From positions 3,100,001 to 3,164,000 of the forward strand of contig OZ241894.1 in NCBI GenBank assembly GCA_965203575.1: a stretch of 64,000 bases of DNA, read 5' to 3'. How positions within the stretch are numbered: position 1 is the first letter of the stretch; every line of letters begins with the position of its first letter. Origin of the DNA: Aldehydirespirator sp965203575 (lineage in GTDB: Bacteria > Actinomycetota > Acidimicrobiia > Acidimicrobiales > Aldehydirespiratoraceae). The notes under the pieces are model-generated. The model was given only the letters and a program-made list of their open reading frames with translations, did not search any database and was not told the DNA's origin. Shown piece by piece: positions 1 to 9,074 of the stretch. A program made the translations under genes and the position numbers.

Positions 1-412
1 TCACCGAGGCGCCGGCGAGGCGCCAGAACACGAGGTGCTCATGCAGGTGCCGCGCCGGTGGGGTTTCCTCGCTGGGCACGACCAACCCGGCATCGCTGAG
101 CTGGCGCAGGGCCGCCGCAGCAGTGGTGGCGTCGAGGCCGGCGCGATGGGCGACCGCGGCTTCAGCGGCGCCGCGTGGCCACAAGCGCAGCACTGACAGG
201 ATCGCTCTCTCGCAGGGCTCCAGAGCCTCAGCCGCAGAAGCCGCGGGGGCGGTGATCACCGTTATGGCGGTGGGGCTTGCCACAGCGTCGAGAGTAGTTG
301 CCGCCGGTGACAGCGGTGACGGTGGTTCCCACACCGGAAGCCGACGGGTCTGCCGTGTCCTTGTTCGACGTGCCGTGCGTGCTTCTTGGATGACCGTTTC
401 GGGCTTGGGCAT
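1..412 (-). CDS. Partial winged-helix hypothetical protein (N-terminal part only)
   Basis: An open frame runs leftwards from an ATG at 412-410 and leaves the window without a stop, giving about 137 visible residues. The first 75 or so are basic, then proline-rich and alanine-rich. Residues from about 80 (LEPCERAIL) to 130 read like a winged helix: a helix with CERAILSVLRLWPRG, a recognition-helix-like AAVAHRAGLDATTAAAALRQ, and a wing SDAGLVVPSEE. This suggests DNA binding, but I cannot name the family and the C-terminal half is missing. It lies just beyond the IS1380-type element and in the same direction as the AbiEi-like gene at 2197-2847, so the two may have been neighbours before the IS arrived. 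It is not recognisable as an AbiEii toxin. Confidence 0.5.
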   Translation of the reverse strand, partial: MPKPETVIQEARTARRTRTRQTRRLPVWEPPSPLSPAATTLDAVASPTAITVITAPAASAAEALEPCERAILSVLRLWPRGAAEAAVAHRAGLDATTAAAALRQLSDAGLVVPSEETPPARHLHEHLVFWRLAGASV

Positions 413-548
413 GCGATCACGCCTAGGGGCGAGCGTATGGGCAGCCGTCGAGTGCTTGTGGCAGAAGCTGGATCTGGCTTGCGCTGGAAGCATGCAAAGC
501 TCGCGACTCGCCCGGGATTGGCACCCTACCGGCGCAGTTGTGATCCAT

Positions 549-2199
549 TAGCCCAGATATTTCAGTAGGGGGCTTGTGTGGGGTGGTTGTGTGCGCGGGA
601 ATGCCCTCCTGGTGTGGCATTATCGGGCTTGTAGAGAGTCCCGGGACCACACCTGGGAGGGCACTCGCATGGTGAAGCATACAGGCACCCGGCCGCGGCT
701 CGAGTTCACTGGCGGGGGGCGGGGTCTGGCTGTTCATGCCGGGTCGCGGCTGCTGGCTGATCTGGCTGATGCCACGGGGTTGACGGCGGCGCTGTCGGAG
801 GCGATGGCGGGGATCAAGTCACGGGCTCGGGGCCATGGGCGGGGCCGGGTGCTGGCGGATGCGGCGGTGATGATCGCCGACGGCGGCGAGACGATCGGTG
901 ACATCGCCGCGCTGGCGGCGCAGCCGCGGCTGTTCGGGCCGGTCGCGTCGCCGGCGACGCTGTGGCGCACCCTCGACGGCGCCGCCGGGCGCGTCGAGGC
1001 GATCAAGGCCGCCCGCGCCGAGGCCCGCCGCAACGCCTGGGCCGCGGGGGCGGACCCGGGGTTCTATGTGATCGACATCGACGCCACGCTGGTGGAGTCC
1101 CACTCAGACAAGCAGCACGCCGCGGGCACATACAAGGGAGGCTTCGGGTTCCATCCGATGATGGCGTACCTCGACGCGACCGGCGAGTGCCTCGCCGGGC
1201 TGCTGCGCCCAGGCAACGCCGGGTCCAGCACCGCCGCTGACCACATAGAGGTCCTCGACGACGCCCTGGCCCAACTGCCGGTCGACCCGCGCCGGGTGGA
1301 GGTGACCGCCAGAACCGACTCCGCCGGAGCGTCGAAGGCGTTCGTGGAGGCCTGCCGCAGCCGCGGCGTGAAGTTCTGCGTCGGCCGTCGGCTCAGCATC
1401 GACATCGCACAGGCCGTCACCGAAGTCCCCGAAAAGTGCTGGCAGCCGGCGCTGAGCGCCGACGGGTCCGAGCTGCGCGACCACGCCGAAGTCGCCGACA
1501 TCACCCGCCGGGCCGACCTCTCGGGCTGGCCTGAGGGCACCCGCCTCATCGCCCGCCGCGAGTACCCCCACCCCGGCGCGCAGCTCAGCTTCTGCGACGC
1601 TGAGGGACGCCGGCTGCAGGTGCTGGCCACCGACATCGCCGACAACGAAGCCGACGGCACCGACGCCGCCTACATCGAGGCGCTGCACCGCGGCAGAGGC
1701 CGAGCCGAACGACAGATCAGCGACCACAAAGCCACCGGGCTGGCCAGGCTCCCCTCCCACTCCTTCGCCATCAACTGCGTGTGGCTGCAGCTCACGATGA
1801 CCGCGCACGACCTGCTCGCCTGGACCCGGACCCTCGCCCTCGACGGCGAGTTGGCCAGAGCCGAACCCAAACGGCTGCGCCACTGCCTGTGGCACACCGC
1901 CGCCCGGCTCACCCGAACCGGCCGACAACACTACGCCAGACTCTGCGACGACTGGCCCTGGACCCCCCAGCTGCTCGCCGCGTTCGAGAAGGTCCACAAC
2001 CTCCCCCTGCTGATCTGACCCTCAACCTGGCGGTGAACCCGACACCGCAGAACACACACCCCGATCGGGCCAACCCGCACCCGCACCCGAAACAGGCCCC
2101 GCCACGCCACCGCACCCACACCGGCCGTCCACGCCGGCCGCCGTCGCGAACCCAGCCCCCAAAGCCGACCCCGAACGGCTTACTGAAATATCTGGGCTA
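549..2199 (+). mobile_element. IS1380-family insertion sequence
   Basis: The element is bounded by perfect 19-bp inverted repeats: TAGCCCAGATATTTCAGTA at 549-567 and its complement at 2181-2199. It is about 1.65 kb long and carries one transposase gene. If the ends are counted from CCCAG (552) and CTGGG (2196), the adjacent 4-mers are TTAG and CTAG, which match at three of four positions. That would be an imperfect version of the 4-bp target duplication usual for IS1380 elements. The right end coincides with the stop codon of the leftward AbiEi-like gene. Confidence 0.88.
669..2018 (+). CDS. IS1380-family DDE transposase
   Basis: This 449-residue transposase catalyses movement of the surrounding element. 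The acidic residues of an RNase H-like DDE core are visible: D138 in VIDIDAT, D217 in ARTDSAG and E347 in GRAERQI, followed by the usual SHSFAINCVWLQL segment. The ATG at 669 is preferred over the ATG 31 codons upstream because GGGAGG lies eight bases before it. Length and motif order match intact IS1380 transposases and no frameshift or stop is seen, so the element could be active. The gene fills the IS between its inverted repeats. Confidence 0.93.
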   Translation: MVKHTGTRPRLEFTGGGRGLAVHAGSRLLADLADATGLTAALSEAMAGIKSRARGHGRGRVLADAAVMIADGGETIGDIAALAAQPRLFGPVASPATLWRTLDGAAGRVEAIKAARAEARRNAWAAGADPGFYVIDIDATLVESHSDKQHAAGTYKGGFGFHPMMAYLDATGECLAGLLRPGNAGSSTAADHIEVLDDALAQLPVDPRRVEVTARTDSAGASKAFVEACRSRGVKFCVGRRLSIDIAQAVTEVPEKCWQPALSADGSELRDHAEVADITRRADLSGWPEGTRLIARREYPHPGAQLSFCDAEGRRLQVLATDIADNEADGTDAAYIEALHRGRGRAERQISDHKATGLARLPSHSFAINCVWLQLTMTAHDLLAWTRTLALDGELARAEPKRLRHCLWHTAARLTRTGRQHYARLCDDWPWTPQLLAAFEKVHNLPLLI

Positions 2200-2847
2200 G
2201 CGGACCGCGGCCGCGTCGACGGCTGCGGCAAGAGCGCGGCATCTCGGCAGGAAATCCGGGCCCAGTCCGCGTTCGGCCTCGGCTGTGTCGAGCAGCAGGT
2301 CGCTGCGCACCTCGTCGCCGTAGTAGCCGCGCTGGGTGTTGCGGCTGAACTTCTCCAGCGCCTCACCCCAAGGCATCTCGGCCCAGTCGTCGAAGCATCG
2401 CACAGCTTCAAGCAGCGACACCTCCCATCGCAGCAGGTCCAGGCGTTTGGTGTTGGAGCGCCCGACGAACACCGCGCCACTTTCTGGGCACCGTGGGGGC
2501 CGCCCCACGACGGCCACCCAAAGACGCGGCGACACCTGGGTGCTCCAGCCGATCTGGTTGATGACGGCGGGCCCGGTGCTGCCGGCGCCAGGCCCTGCGA
2601 CCCGCCACGGCAACGCACTGAGCGCCGCGGCCGGCAGCTGCGTCCGGTAACGGGCCCCGACCCGGCGGCGGCCGTAGACCCCTCGACAGGCGCGCGCGAT
2701 GAGCGGGTCGTCGGCGCGGCAGAGCCTGCCCAAGGCCATCTTGAGAGCGTCTCGTGACTTGTCCGGGAAGGCTCTCTGCACGTCGTCGAGATCGAACAGC
2801 TCGCCGACTGGCAACTGTTGCGCCCATCTGCGGATGTCTCCGTACAT
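2197..2847 (-). CDS. AbiEi/DUF6088-like predicted antitoxin
   Basis: This 216-residue protein has an N-terminal helix-turn-helix region (about 10-45: LPVGELFDLDDVQRAF and DALKMALGRLCR). A basic CRGVYGRRR link follows, then an AbiEi-like C-terminal domain (INQIGWSTQVSPRLWVAVVG at about 98-117 and the segment with LDLLRWEVSLLEAV). Such proteins usually act as transcriptional antitoxins in type IV toxin-antitoxin or AbiE-type abortive infection pairs, next to a nucleotidyltransferase toxin. No such toxin is visible here. The stop codon falls on the end of the IS1380 repeat, so the protein either ends naturally at the insertion point or lost a short tail to the IS. Family assignment is from pattern recall, not a search. 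Confidence 0.55.
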   Translation of the reverse strand: MYGDIRRWAQQLPVGELFDLDDVQRAFPDKSRDALKMALGRLCRADDPLIARACRGVYGRRRVGARYRTQLPAAALSALPWRVAGPGAGSTGPAVINQIGWSTQVSPRLWVAVVGRPPRCPESGAVFVGRSNTKRLDLLRWEVSLLEAVRCFDDWAEMPWGEALEKFSRNTQRGYYGDEVRSDLLLDTAEAERGLGPDFLPRCRALAAAVDAAAVR

Positions 2848-2998
2848 CGTTCTATCCCTAAAGCGTTACTTCGTTGTAGCACACAATGGAGACGGGCGAC
2901 AACGCCTCGATGGCCTCGGCGATCAGCTCTGGGGCTTCTGAGCTGGGGTCGGGATAGCGGCTGTGGCGTGGGCCCCTTGAGCGAGCTTGAGCTTCTGG

Positions 2999-3196
2999 TC
3001 ACGCCTCTGGGCGCGCTGTGAGCCATTCGTCGATGAGGTGGGCGGGCCAGCCGACGGCATTGGCGCTGAGTCGGATGGGCTGGGGGAACTCGCCCGCTCG
3101 ACGGAGGCGCCAGATGGTTGTTCTTGACAGCCCTAGCTGGGCTTGGAGGTCAGCAACCCGCAGAATCTGGCGTTCAGGTCGTGAGGTCGCGAGCAT
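2999..3196 (-). CDS. AlpA-like excisionase/HTH regulator
   Basis: A 65-residue MerR-type helix-turn-helix protein. The motif LRVADLQAQLGLSRTTIWRL is followed by RRAGEFPQPIRLSANAVGW and a C-terminal WLTARPEA. This is the layout of AlpA or Xis-type regulators of integrative elements, which bend DNA at attachment sites or control excision. The ATG at 3196 is preceded by GGAGG at a good distance, so longer upstream starts in the same frame are unlikely. It belongs to the ssrA-anchored island that also contains a decayed integrase at about 7.0-7.4 kb, so it may be the surviving half of that module. Confidence 0.8.
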   Translation of the reverse strand: MLATSRPERQILRVADLQAQLGLSRTTIWRLRRAGEFPQPIRLSANAVGWPAHLIDEWLTARPEA

Positions 3197-4055
3197 GGAC
3201 TTCCTCCGGTGGGAGCGTTGGGCGCTTCGATACCAGCCGTGAGCCGCCTGTCGTGGGGGTCGGGCAGTGCTGAGCCATGCCCGCAACCTAGAGACGAGAC
3301 ATGAACGCTCGCGAACGCACCTGTGCTGACCTGCTCGAACGCGACCCAACACTTGGTGCCGGCAGCGGGAAGGGACCGGGTAGGAGAGGCCGGTGGTGGC
3401 GCTTGCCGGGGCGCATGATGCACAATCCGCTGTCGTCTCGGCGGCTTTGTCTTGTCGAGACCGGCGAGGTCGAACGCCCCAGCGGGGCCGCTTGAGCCGA
3501 GTGATCCCGCCTCGGGACGGTATCGACCGCTGCAAGCGACGAACTCCCCGAGCGAGCCCGCCCGGCCCGGCGGGGTGCTCTGCAAGGGAACGGTGGGTCG
3601 TTGAGGGGTTGTATTCCTCGTCATTCGGGTTGCGTTCCTGGCTGTAGAGCGGCGGTGCTCGGAGGCCGGTGCTGTGGCTGTGGCCGGTGGCGTCGGAGGT
3701 CGTTCGGGCTCGGTTGTTGGTGGGGACCGTTCGCGAAGGCGTTCCGGGTCAGTTTTGGCCACCACACGCTTGCACTAGCAGTGCCGCCCACCTCAGAAGG
3801 GGTGCGAGTCCGCCAATGATGGCGGGCCGACACGCCGCCGCGGAGCCGTCCGACGGCCCGAGGAACGCTGGCGAACGCTGCGGCGACAGCGGTGCATCTC
3901 ATAGCCCCGACGACAACTGCAACGACCACCTCAACGACAGTGTCCGCGACCTCAACGATCGCGGCGGGGTGCGACTTCGAGGACCCTTGGAACAGGTCGC
4001 CATCGCGCCGGGGCGTCCCGTGGCGTGGTGGATTCTGGGGTTGAGCCTTCGGTGG
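3197..4055. other. Long stretch with no supported gene
   Basis: About 860 bases between the AlpA-like gene and the IS3 fragment. Several open frames cross it, but they are rich in Arg, Pro and Ser, overlap each other on both strands and show no domain I recognise. No tRNA or strong hairpin array was seen. It is most likely decayed mobile DNA. Confidence 0.5.
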
Positions 4056-4205
4056 TTAGTTGCCGGCTGTGAGTTCGGCACCCTCAGTCGTCGACACCCC
4101 CGCAAGCAAATCACGATCAACACGGTCTTGGTGCTTCCAGCGATGAAGCGTCGACTATTGCATCCCCAGATCCCGAGCCAACTCAGTAGCCTCCGGTGTG
4201 AGGCT
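4056..4205 (-). pseudogene. Remnant of an IS3-type OrfA transposase
   Basis: Read leftwards, one frame gives SLTPEATELARDLGMQ, a stop, then STLHRWKHQDRVDRDLLAGV, then STTEGAELTAGN and a second stop. This is the helix-turn-helix and linker pattern of the first transposase protein of IS3 elements, where the segment before the stop is normally followed directly by STLHRW. The in-frame TAG at 4157-4155 and the missing N-terminus and OrfB show it is dead. It supports the view that this island has collected and lost insertion sequences. Confidence 0.65.
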
Positions 4206-4234
4206 TCCTCTTGACCGTGACGTTGCGTTCCGGA

Positions 4235-5068
4235 TCAGGTTGTGGCGCGTTGCGACGCAGTCCTATAGGCGGCCAGTTCAGCGGAGTCAAGTTCCTCGGG
4301 TGGAACGAGGCTGTAGTGGTGCTCGCGGGCGATGGTGATCTCGTCGTTTGATTCCTGGAATTCGAAGAGGGCTATGACGCTCTGCTCCATGAATTGAGCC
4401 GCTACTGGGCGGGCGATCAGATCAGCGAACTTCTGCTCCGCGACTCGGAGGTCCTGCCAGATCTGGATGACGCTCAGCGAGTCTGAGCCGCCCTTGGCCT
4501 GTACAGGCAGAACGTAGTGCGCGCCGTGCTCGTCCAGGCCGACATAGACGTCGTCGGTTTCAACCTGCGAGCTGCTCGGCGTGCCGTCCATGGCGTTGGC
4601 GATTGTGATGCTTGTGCGTAGGTGGCTCTGAAGGGGATAGCAGGCGAGGCCGGTGAACACATCAAGCAGTCGGTTGTATCGGACCCGGGCTAGCAGGGCC
4701 TGTTCGTCTGTTAGCGAGTACTTGGAGATGACGCCGGGTGTGGCGTCGGGTAGGCGGATCGTCCGAAGGCCTTTTCGTGGCTCGATGAGATTGAAGGGCA
4801 CGGTCCGCAGCGTGTACACGGCGTTGCCGCCGGGGAAGATCGCCCATTCGCGGCCTGGAGGCGCAGTTTGTCGGATGGAGTCGGGAAGCGGCACCCGGTA
4901 GCGCAGCGAGTACACGATGTCGCCGAGATTCTTGGGACGGGGTTTATCCAGTGCGTCAGCGGCAGAAATCAAGTCGTCTCGTGTGAAGGTCACTTGATCG
5001 TCACCTGGATTGTGGTACTGATCGAAGATCCACTTGATGATCTCCTGCGCCAGGCTCGGTGTCGGCAT
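4235..5068 (-). CDS. Predicted restriction endonuclease (PD-(D/E)xK-like)
   Basis: A 277-residue protein encoded 37 bases downstream of a DNA methyltransferase on the same strand, as expected for the nuclease half of a type II restriction-modification pair. Residues 170-192 show ETDDVYVGLDEHG followed by HYVLPVQAKGG. This fits a nuclease core with D173 and the Q190-x-K192 pair in place of the commoner E-x-K. The N-terminal part (residues 1-110) resembles a helical specificity region. I do not know its target sequence. The protein looks complete. Alternative: another nuclease using the same fold. The methyltransferase context makes a restriction role the best reading. Confidence 0.7.
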   Translation of the reverse strand: MPTPSLAQEIIKWIFDQYHNPGDDQVTFTRDDLISAADALDKPRPKNLGDIVYSLRYRVPLPDSIRQTAPPGREWAIFPGGNAVYTLRTVPFNLIEPRKGLRTIRLPDATPGVISKYSLTDEQALLARVRYNRLLDVFTGLACYPLQSHLRTSITIANAMDGTPSSSQVETDDVYVGLDEHGAHYVLPVQAKGGSDSLSVIQIWQDLRVAEQKFADLIARPVAAQFMEQSVIALFEFQESNDEITIAREHHYSLVPPEELDSAELAAYRTASQRATT

Positions 5069-5105
5069 GTTCAGGCCAGTCCTTTGGCAGGTGTACGCGA
5101 GTGCC

Positions 5106-6530
5106 TCACCCGTGGCCGCCGGCAGCGGTAGAGCCGGGCCATCTCAGCACGAGTACCTCCTCGCGGAGTTGCTCGCGTGTGGCTGTGGCGTGGCGGGTGC
5201 GGAACAGGTCGATCGACTCGACTTCGTATCCGGCTCGCTCAGCGATGTCAGCCAGGATCTGGCCGGTGCGGATCATGACTCTCAGATAGGAGGCCTGGTC
5301 GCCTACCACATATGCGAGACGGGCGCCGGGCTTGAGCACGCGGCTCAGTGAGACGAGGTGACGTGTCATCCCTCCGAAGTACAACTTCGTGACCCGGTGG
5401 TACATGCGCTCGAATCCCGAATCCTTGCCGAGCGCGATGCGACGGTCCTCAATCGCTACGGCGATCCGTTCGACCTCGGCGTCGTCCTGAACCCATGCGT
5501 CGTCAGCGTCGTCGCGGTATACGCCACGGGTGTTGGACCGTACCAGGCCCTTCTTCATTGACTGAAGGTCCGAGCGACTGCCGAGATATCCAAGAAGTAC
5601 CGATTCGAGGCGCACGGTGCGCGAGTAGTCCTTCTCGTTCGGGTACGGCGGCGAGGTGATGACCGCATCAACGCTGTTGGGCTCGAGGTGTTCGCCGGCT
5701 GTTCGTGCGTCTGCGTCGAGGGCGACAGCCGGGGTAGCAGCGTGCGACCGGAGTTGGCGCAGGTCGGCGCACATCGCTTGCACGCGCTCAAGCCAGACGG
5801 ACACCACCGGAGCGTCGCGCTTGACCGTTCCTAAGCCCACCTCTGGCCCAAAGCGCAGATTGCCGACCTCGACCGGCAGGATCCGAGCGAGCGCGAGACG
5901 CTCGTGGTCAGCAAAGGCCGAGTCGTGTTCGCCGTCGAGGGCGTCACGCAGCACCAGCACCTTGTGAAGCGGCAGAGCGCTTATGGAGTCCTTGAGCAGC
6001 AGCTTCGCGCTAGCGGCAGGAAGCGTCCGCAGCCGCACTCCCCGTGGGACCGATGACGCCGGCTCATCGGAGATACCGTCCGCAGCCAACATAGCGAGCG
6101 CCTTTTCGGCCACGAGTTCGGCGTGCTTGAGCAACTCATCAGGATCCGGAGTCCAGTTGACCTTGGTGGAAGCTGCGAGCCGCGACAAGGGCACCGCTTC
6201 GAGGCCACAACTAGGCACGCCGAGCTTCTTCGCCTCCACAAGGGTCGTGCCCGTGCCGCAGAACGGGTCAAGAACACGGCTATCGGCGTCGAGACCGAAC
6301 CGCTGGGCATAGTCGCGCACGAGGTGAGGCGGGAATGACAGCACGAAGCGGTACCAGTCGTGTGCGGGGGCGTCCCGCGGCAACAGCGTGTTCATGGCGC
6401 CGTTGGTGCGTGGCCGCGCGGCAGAGGCCATGTCGGCCACCGTAGACCACGACTCACTCCCAGGAAGGGCAATCGGTCGAGCGGTGCTTCCAGTCGACGA
6501 AGCGGGCGTTGAAACATGACGGCGGGACAT
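5106..6530 (-). CDS. DNA methyltransferase of a type II restriction-modification system
   Basis: A 474-residue AdoMet-dependent DNA methyltransferase. The cofactor motif DPFCGTGTT lies at residues 88-96 and the catalytic motif TSPPYPNEKDYSR at about 292-304. The SPPY form favours N4-cytosine methylation, though N6-adenine cannot be excluded. Long spacing between the two motifs leaves room for a target recognition region. The ATG at 6530 was chosen because AGGAGG lies six bases upstream; an ATG 18 codons earlier has no such site. The endonuclease gene follows on the same strand, so the pair forms an M-then-R operon. It probably protects host DNA at the sites cut by the neighbour. Confidence 0.85.
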   Translation of the reverse strand: MSRRHVSTPASSTGSTARPIALPGSESWSTVADMASAARPRTNGAMNTLLPRDAPAHDWYRFVLSFPPHLVRDYAQRFGLDADSRVLDPFCGTGTTLVEAKKLGVPSCGLEAVPLSRLAASTKVNWTPDPDELLKHAELVAEKALAMLAADGISDEPASSVPRGVRLRTLPAASAKLLLKDSISALPLHKVLVLRDALDGEHDSAFADHERLALARILPVEVGNLRFGPEVGLGTVKRDAPVVSVWLERVQAMCADLRQLRSHAATPAVALDADARTAGEHLEPNSVDAVITSPPYPNEKDYSRTVRLESVLLGYLGSRSDLQSMKKGLVRSNTRGVYRDDADDAWVQDDAEVERIAVAIEDRRIALGKDSGFERMYHRVTKLYFGGMTRHLVSLSRVLKPGARLAYVVGDQASYLRVMIRTGQILADIAERAGYEVESIDLFRTRHATATREQLREEVLVLRWPGSTAAGGHG

Positions 6531-6709
6531 CAGCAACCTCCTTGAAGCGAACAGATGTTCGACAGTAGGGCTTGGCTGTGACATCCAGGGTTGGCCGGGC
6601 TCACGCCGTGCGTACCTAGATTCAGCTGAAGTCGTCTTGGTCAGGGAGCGAGGGGCACCTCGGCATCAGCCCCGGCCAGGCGCCCGTCTTGCGATGCGCA
6701 GGGCGACGG

Positions 6710-6961
6710 CTATGGATGGAGTGCGGGAACGAGAGTTCGCGGTCGAGGCGATTCCAAGAGTCTCCGTGTTCTCGACCGGAGCTTGTCAGCCAGGGGGTTC
6801 AAGAAACATCTGCGACGCATGCGGTCCTCGGTGCCACACGCATCGCAGAGGTGACAAGTGGTGGGCTTCAGCCAGCCCTGCGTCGGGCTGACGATGGAGT
6901 GGCCGCAGCTGGTGCAGGCCAGCGCGAGGATCGGAACGTTGTCGCTTGTGGTGAGGATGCG
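6710..6961 (-). pseudogene. Zinc-ribbon-like reading frame without a start codon
   Basis: An 83-codon leftward frame directly after an in-frame TAG and with no ATG, GTG or TTG at a useful place. It encodes CTSCGH, then TTCHLCDACGTEDRMRRRC and FLNPLADKLRSRTRRLLE. Five cysteines at codons 16, 19, 36, 39 and 42 are spaced like a zinc ribbon. It looks like the tail of a larger protein whose front is lost. The spacing and amino-acid mix are too orderly for chance, but I cannot name a family. Confidence 0.35.
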
Positions 6962-6977
6962 CTAGACGGTCAACACG

Positions 6978-7390
6978 CGGATGAGATGGAGCGCCTCGCC
7001 CTGGGATCGGTCCAGACGTGTGAGACCGAGCAGGCGAGCTGCGAGTTCGACGGCTACCACGACCGGGACCTTGTCTTCTCGCCCCGACGGCGACTACCTC
7101 CACCCCGAACGCTTCAGCCGGGAGTTCGGCCGAGCCCAGGCCCGCTACAACAGGACGCACCCCGACGCGCCGCTCCCGAGGATCACCCTGCACGGCCTAC
7201 GCCACGGGTGGGCCACGCTCGCACTTAAGCTGGCGTTCCCATGAAGGTCGTACAAGACCGCCTCAACTACGCCAGCGAAGCCGTCACCGCCGACATCTAC
7301 ACTCACGTCCGAGCGCCACTTCAGTCCGATGCAGCCGAGCGCGTGGCCTCGATGATCCTTCCGGCATCGTTCGAAGTCTCCGGCGGCTAG
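6978..7390 (+). pseudogene. Decayed tyrosine integrase, C-terminal part
   Basis: Pieces of a phage-type integrase are spread over three frames. YHDRDLVF (about 7050-7075) continues after a frameshift as RPDGDYLHPERFSREFGRA and LPRITLHGLRHGWATLALKL. After another shift, starting at 7241, comes VVQDRLNYASEAVTADIYTHV, ending at 7390. The H-x-L-R-H box and the catalytic tyrosine in ADIYTHV are recognisable. The first catalytic arginine and the N-terminal arm-binding domain are missing. This integrase presumably once inserted the island at ssrA, whose 3' end lies 1.8 kb away. Confidence 0.82.
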
Positions 7391-7451
7391 AGCGCCCGTC
7401 GCAGTCGTGGCGGTCAGTCCCTCACGCCACATGATCGGCCACAATGTGTGG

Positions 7452-9074
7452 ATGCCCCGCAAGGAGTCCCCGTCTGTCCGGACCACGTTGTATCGGATGC
7501 ATGGGATCACTGATCTCAGCGATGCAATCCGCTCCAAGTACCTCGGTCCCGGCGCCTTCACGGCCACTTCGGGGGCAGTCGAGGGCAGCGAATCGCTGCT
7601 CGTGACTGGAGCCATGCACCGCGTGCAGACAACTTGGGCGGGGCGGCTCTCGACGCTGTCCGGCGTGAGCATCAGTCTCGGCAACACAACAGCCGCTGCC
7701 GTGCTCATAATCCGCGCTGCCCCGACCGAGGCATGGGCACTCGCCTACGGCATGGGCTTTCAGCTGTTGGAGCCAGCACACATCGATCCCGGATTCGGGA
7801 TGCGAGTAGCCATCCGCACTGCCCAGCCGGATGCGATTCAGTCATTGACGAGGAGCGAACTCGACCACCGTGCGCGTACCGATCGGTCCTCGATCCCCGC
7901 CGGGGAGGCGCTTCGCGGCTTCGGGATCGGCGACTTCGGCGAAGTCGTTACACGCATCAGCGGCTCAGCCACAGTGTCGGGTCTCGCGCTTGGAGACGCC
8001 AGTGTTCGGATCCGTGCTGCTGATGCGCTGAGCGTCCCGCTGGGCAAGACACCCCGACTCCTCATGAGCGACTTGGACGCCATCGCCGCGACCCTCGATC
8101 TCACTGCTCAGCCCGAACTCCAGGCGCTCGAGCAGTTCGTTCGTGTCAAGAACCGTGAGATGATCGAGCAACTCGAGGCAGAGCTGCGGGCTGCTCTCGA
8201 GGGCGGATCCAATGGGAGGCTGGCGCTTGGCTGGCCCCACGAGCGCATCGACGACAACGGAACACCCTCAGCCTTCAAGCTGCTCGGAACCGGTAAGCAC
8301 AACGTCGCGGCGAAAGACGACCTGCCAAATCTCGATGACCTTCTGGAAGCGATCGAGCGGAAGGCTCCTAACGACCGGCTCGCCGGAGCCTCTTCGATCA
8401 AGGTGCAGCTCTTCCGCGACAGCGATGGCGAGGAGCCAGTTAGCGGCGCAATCCCGGCTATCCACTGGCTCTTCTTCGAGATTGAAATCAGCGGAGTCCG
8501 CTACTGCCTGTTCGACTCTCGCTGGTATGCGATGGACACTGACTACGCCCAGCGCCTTCAAGCCCACGTCGACGAGATCTTCGCACGTCCACCGGCAGTC
8601 TCGCTCCCGGACTGGACCGTTTCGACTCATCCCGACGAAGGGGCCTACAACGCCATGGCTGCGGCGTCGCTTGGTGGCGTCATGCTCGACCGGCAGCTGC
8701 TGAGGACGACCCAGCACCCACGGGGCTTCGAGGCATCCGACATCATCACGGAAGATGGGCTACTCATCCACGTGAAGCACACGCCGAAGTCATCGGCGGT
8801 CAGCCACCTCATCGCCCAGGCTCTGGTGTCCACCGATGCTCTCCGGCACGACAACGAGGCGCGCCAGCAACTGCGGAAGCTGACGACTGATGCCGGCGGC
8901 GACCCCAGCTGGCTCCCTGATCGACTGAGCTCTGTGATGCTCGCCATGGCCCGGCCCGAACCGATCACCGCCGAAGAGCTGTTCAGCTTCAGCCAGGTAA
9001 CCCTGACCCGGCTCGACTCCTCGCTCGCCGAAGCGGGGGTGACCCTCACCATCGGATCTGTGAAGCGCGAGTGA
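7452..9074 (+). CDS. TIGR04141/DUF6119 sporadically distributed protein
   Basis: A protein of about 540 residues (555 if an upstream start at 7407 is used). It matches my memory of the TIGR04141/DUF6119 family. The N-terminal region has repeated short motifs; the central acidic segment has LLEAIERKAPNDRLAGASSI. The C-terminal half has CLFDSRWYAMDTDYAQRLQ, then EGAYNAMAAAS, then the segment around VMLDRQLL, with LLIHVKHTPKSSAVSHLIAQ. No biochemical role is established to my knowledge; family members turn up patchily beside restriction-modification genes and in mobile islands. It is the last gene before the ssrA attachment-like boundary. I infer a defence or defence-associated role only from context. 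Confidence 0.72.
   Translation: MPRKESPSVRTTLYRMHGITDLSDAIRSKYLGPGAFTATSGAVEGSESLLVTGAMHRVQTTWAGRLSTLSGVSISLGNTTAAAVLIIRAAPTEAWALAYGMGFQLLEPAHIDPGFGMRVAIRTAQPDAIQSLTRSELDHRARTDRSSIPAGEALRGFGIGDFGEVVTRISGSATVSGLALGDASVRIRAADALSVPLGKTPRLLMSDLDAIAATLDLTAQPELQALEQFVRVKNREMIEQLEAELRAALEGGSNGRLALGWPHERIDDNGTPSAFKLLGTGKHNVAAKDDLPNLDDLLEAIERKAPNDRLAGASSIKVQLFRDSDGEEPVSGAIPAIHWLFFEIEISGVRYCLFDSRWYAMDTDYAQRLQAHVDEIFARPPAVSLPDWTVSTHPDEGAYNAMAAASLGGVMLDRQLLRTTQHPRGFEASDIITEDGLLIHVKHTPKSSAVSHLIAQALVSTDALRHDNEARQQLRKLTTDAGGDPSWLPDRLSSVMLAMARPEPITAEELFSFSQVTLTRLDSSLAEAGVTLTIGSVKRE

Noticed and set aside
3133..3765. A 210-residue leftward frame upstream of the AlpA-like gene
   Set aside because: It overlaps the AlpA-like gene in another frame and has the low-complexity Pro/Arg/Ser pattern of non-coding GC-rich DNA.
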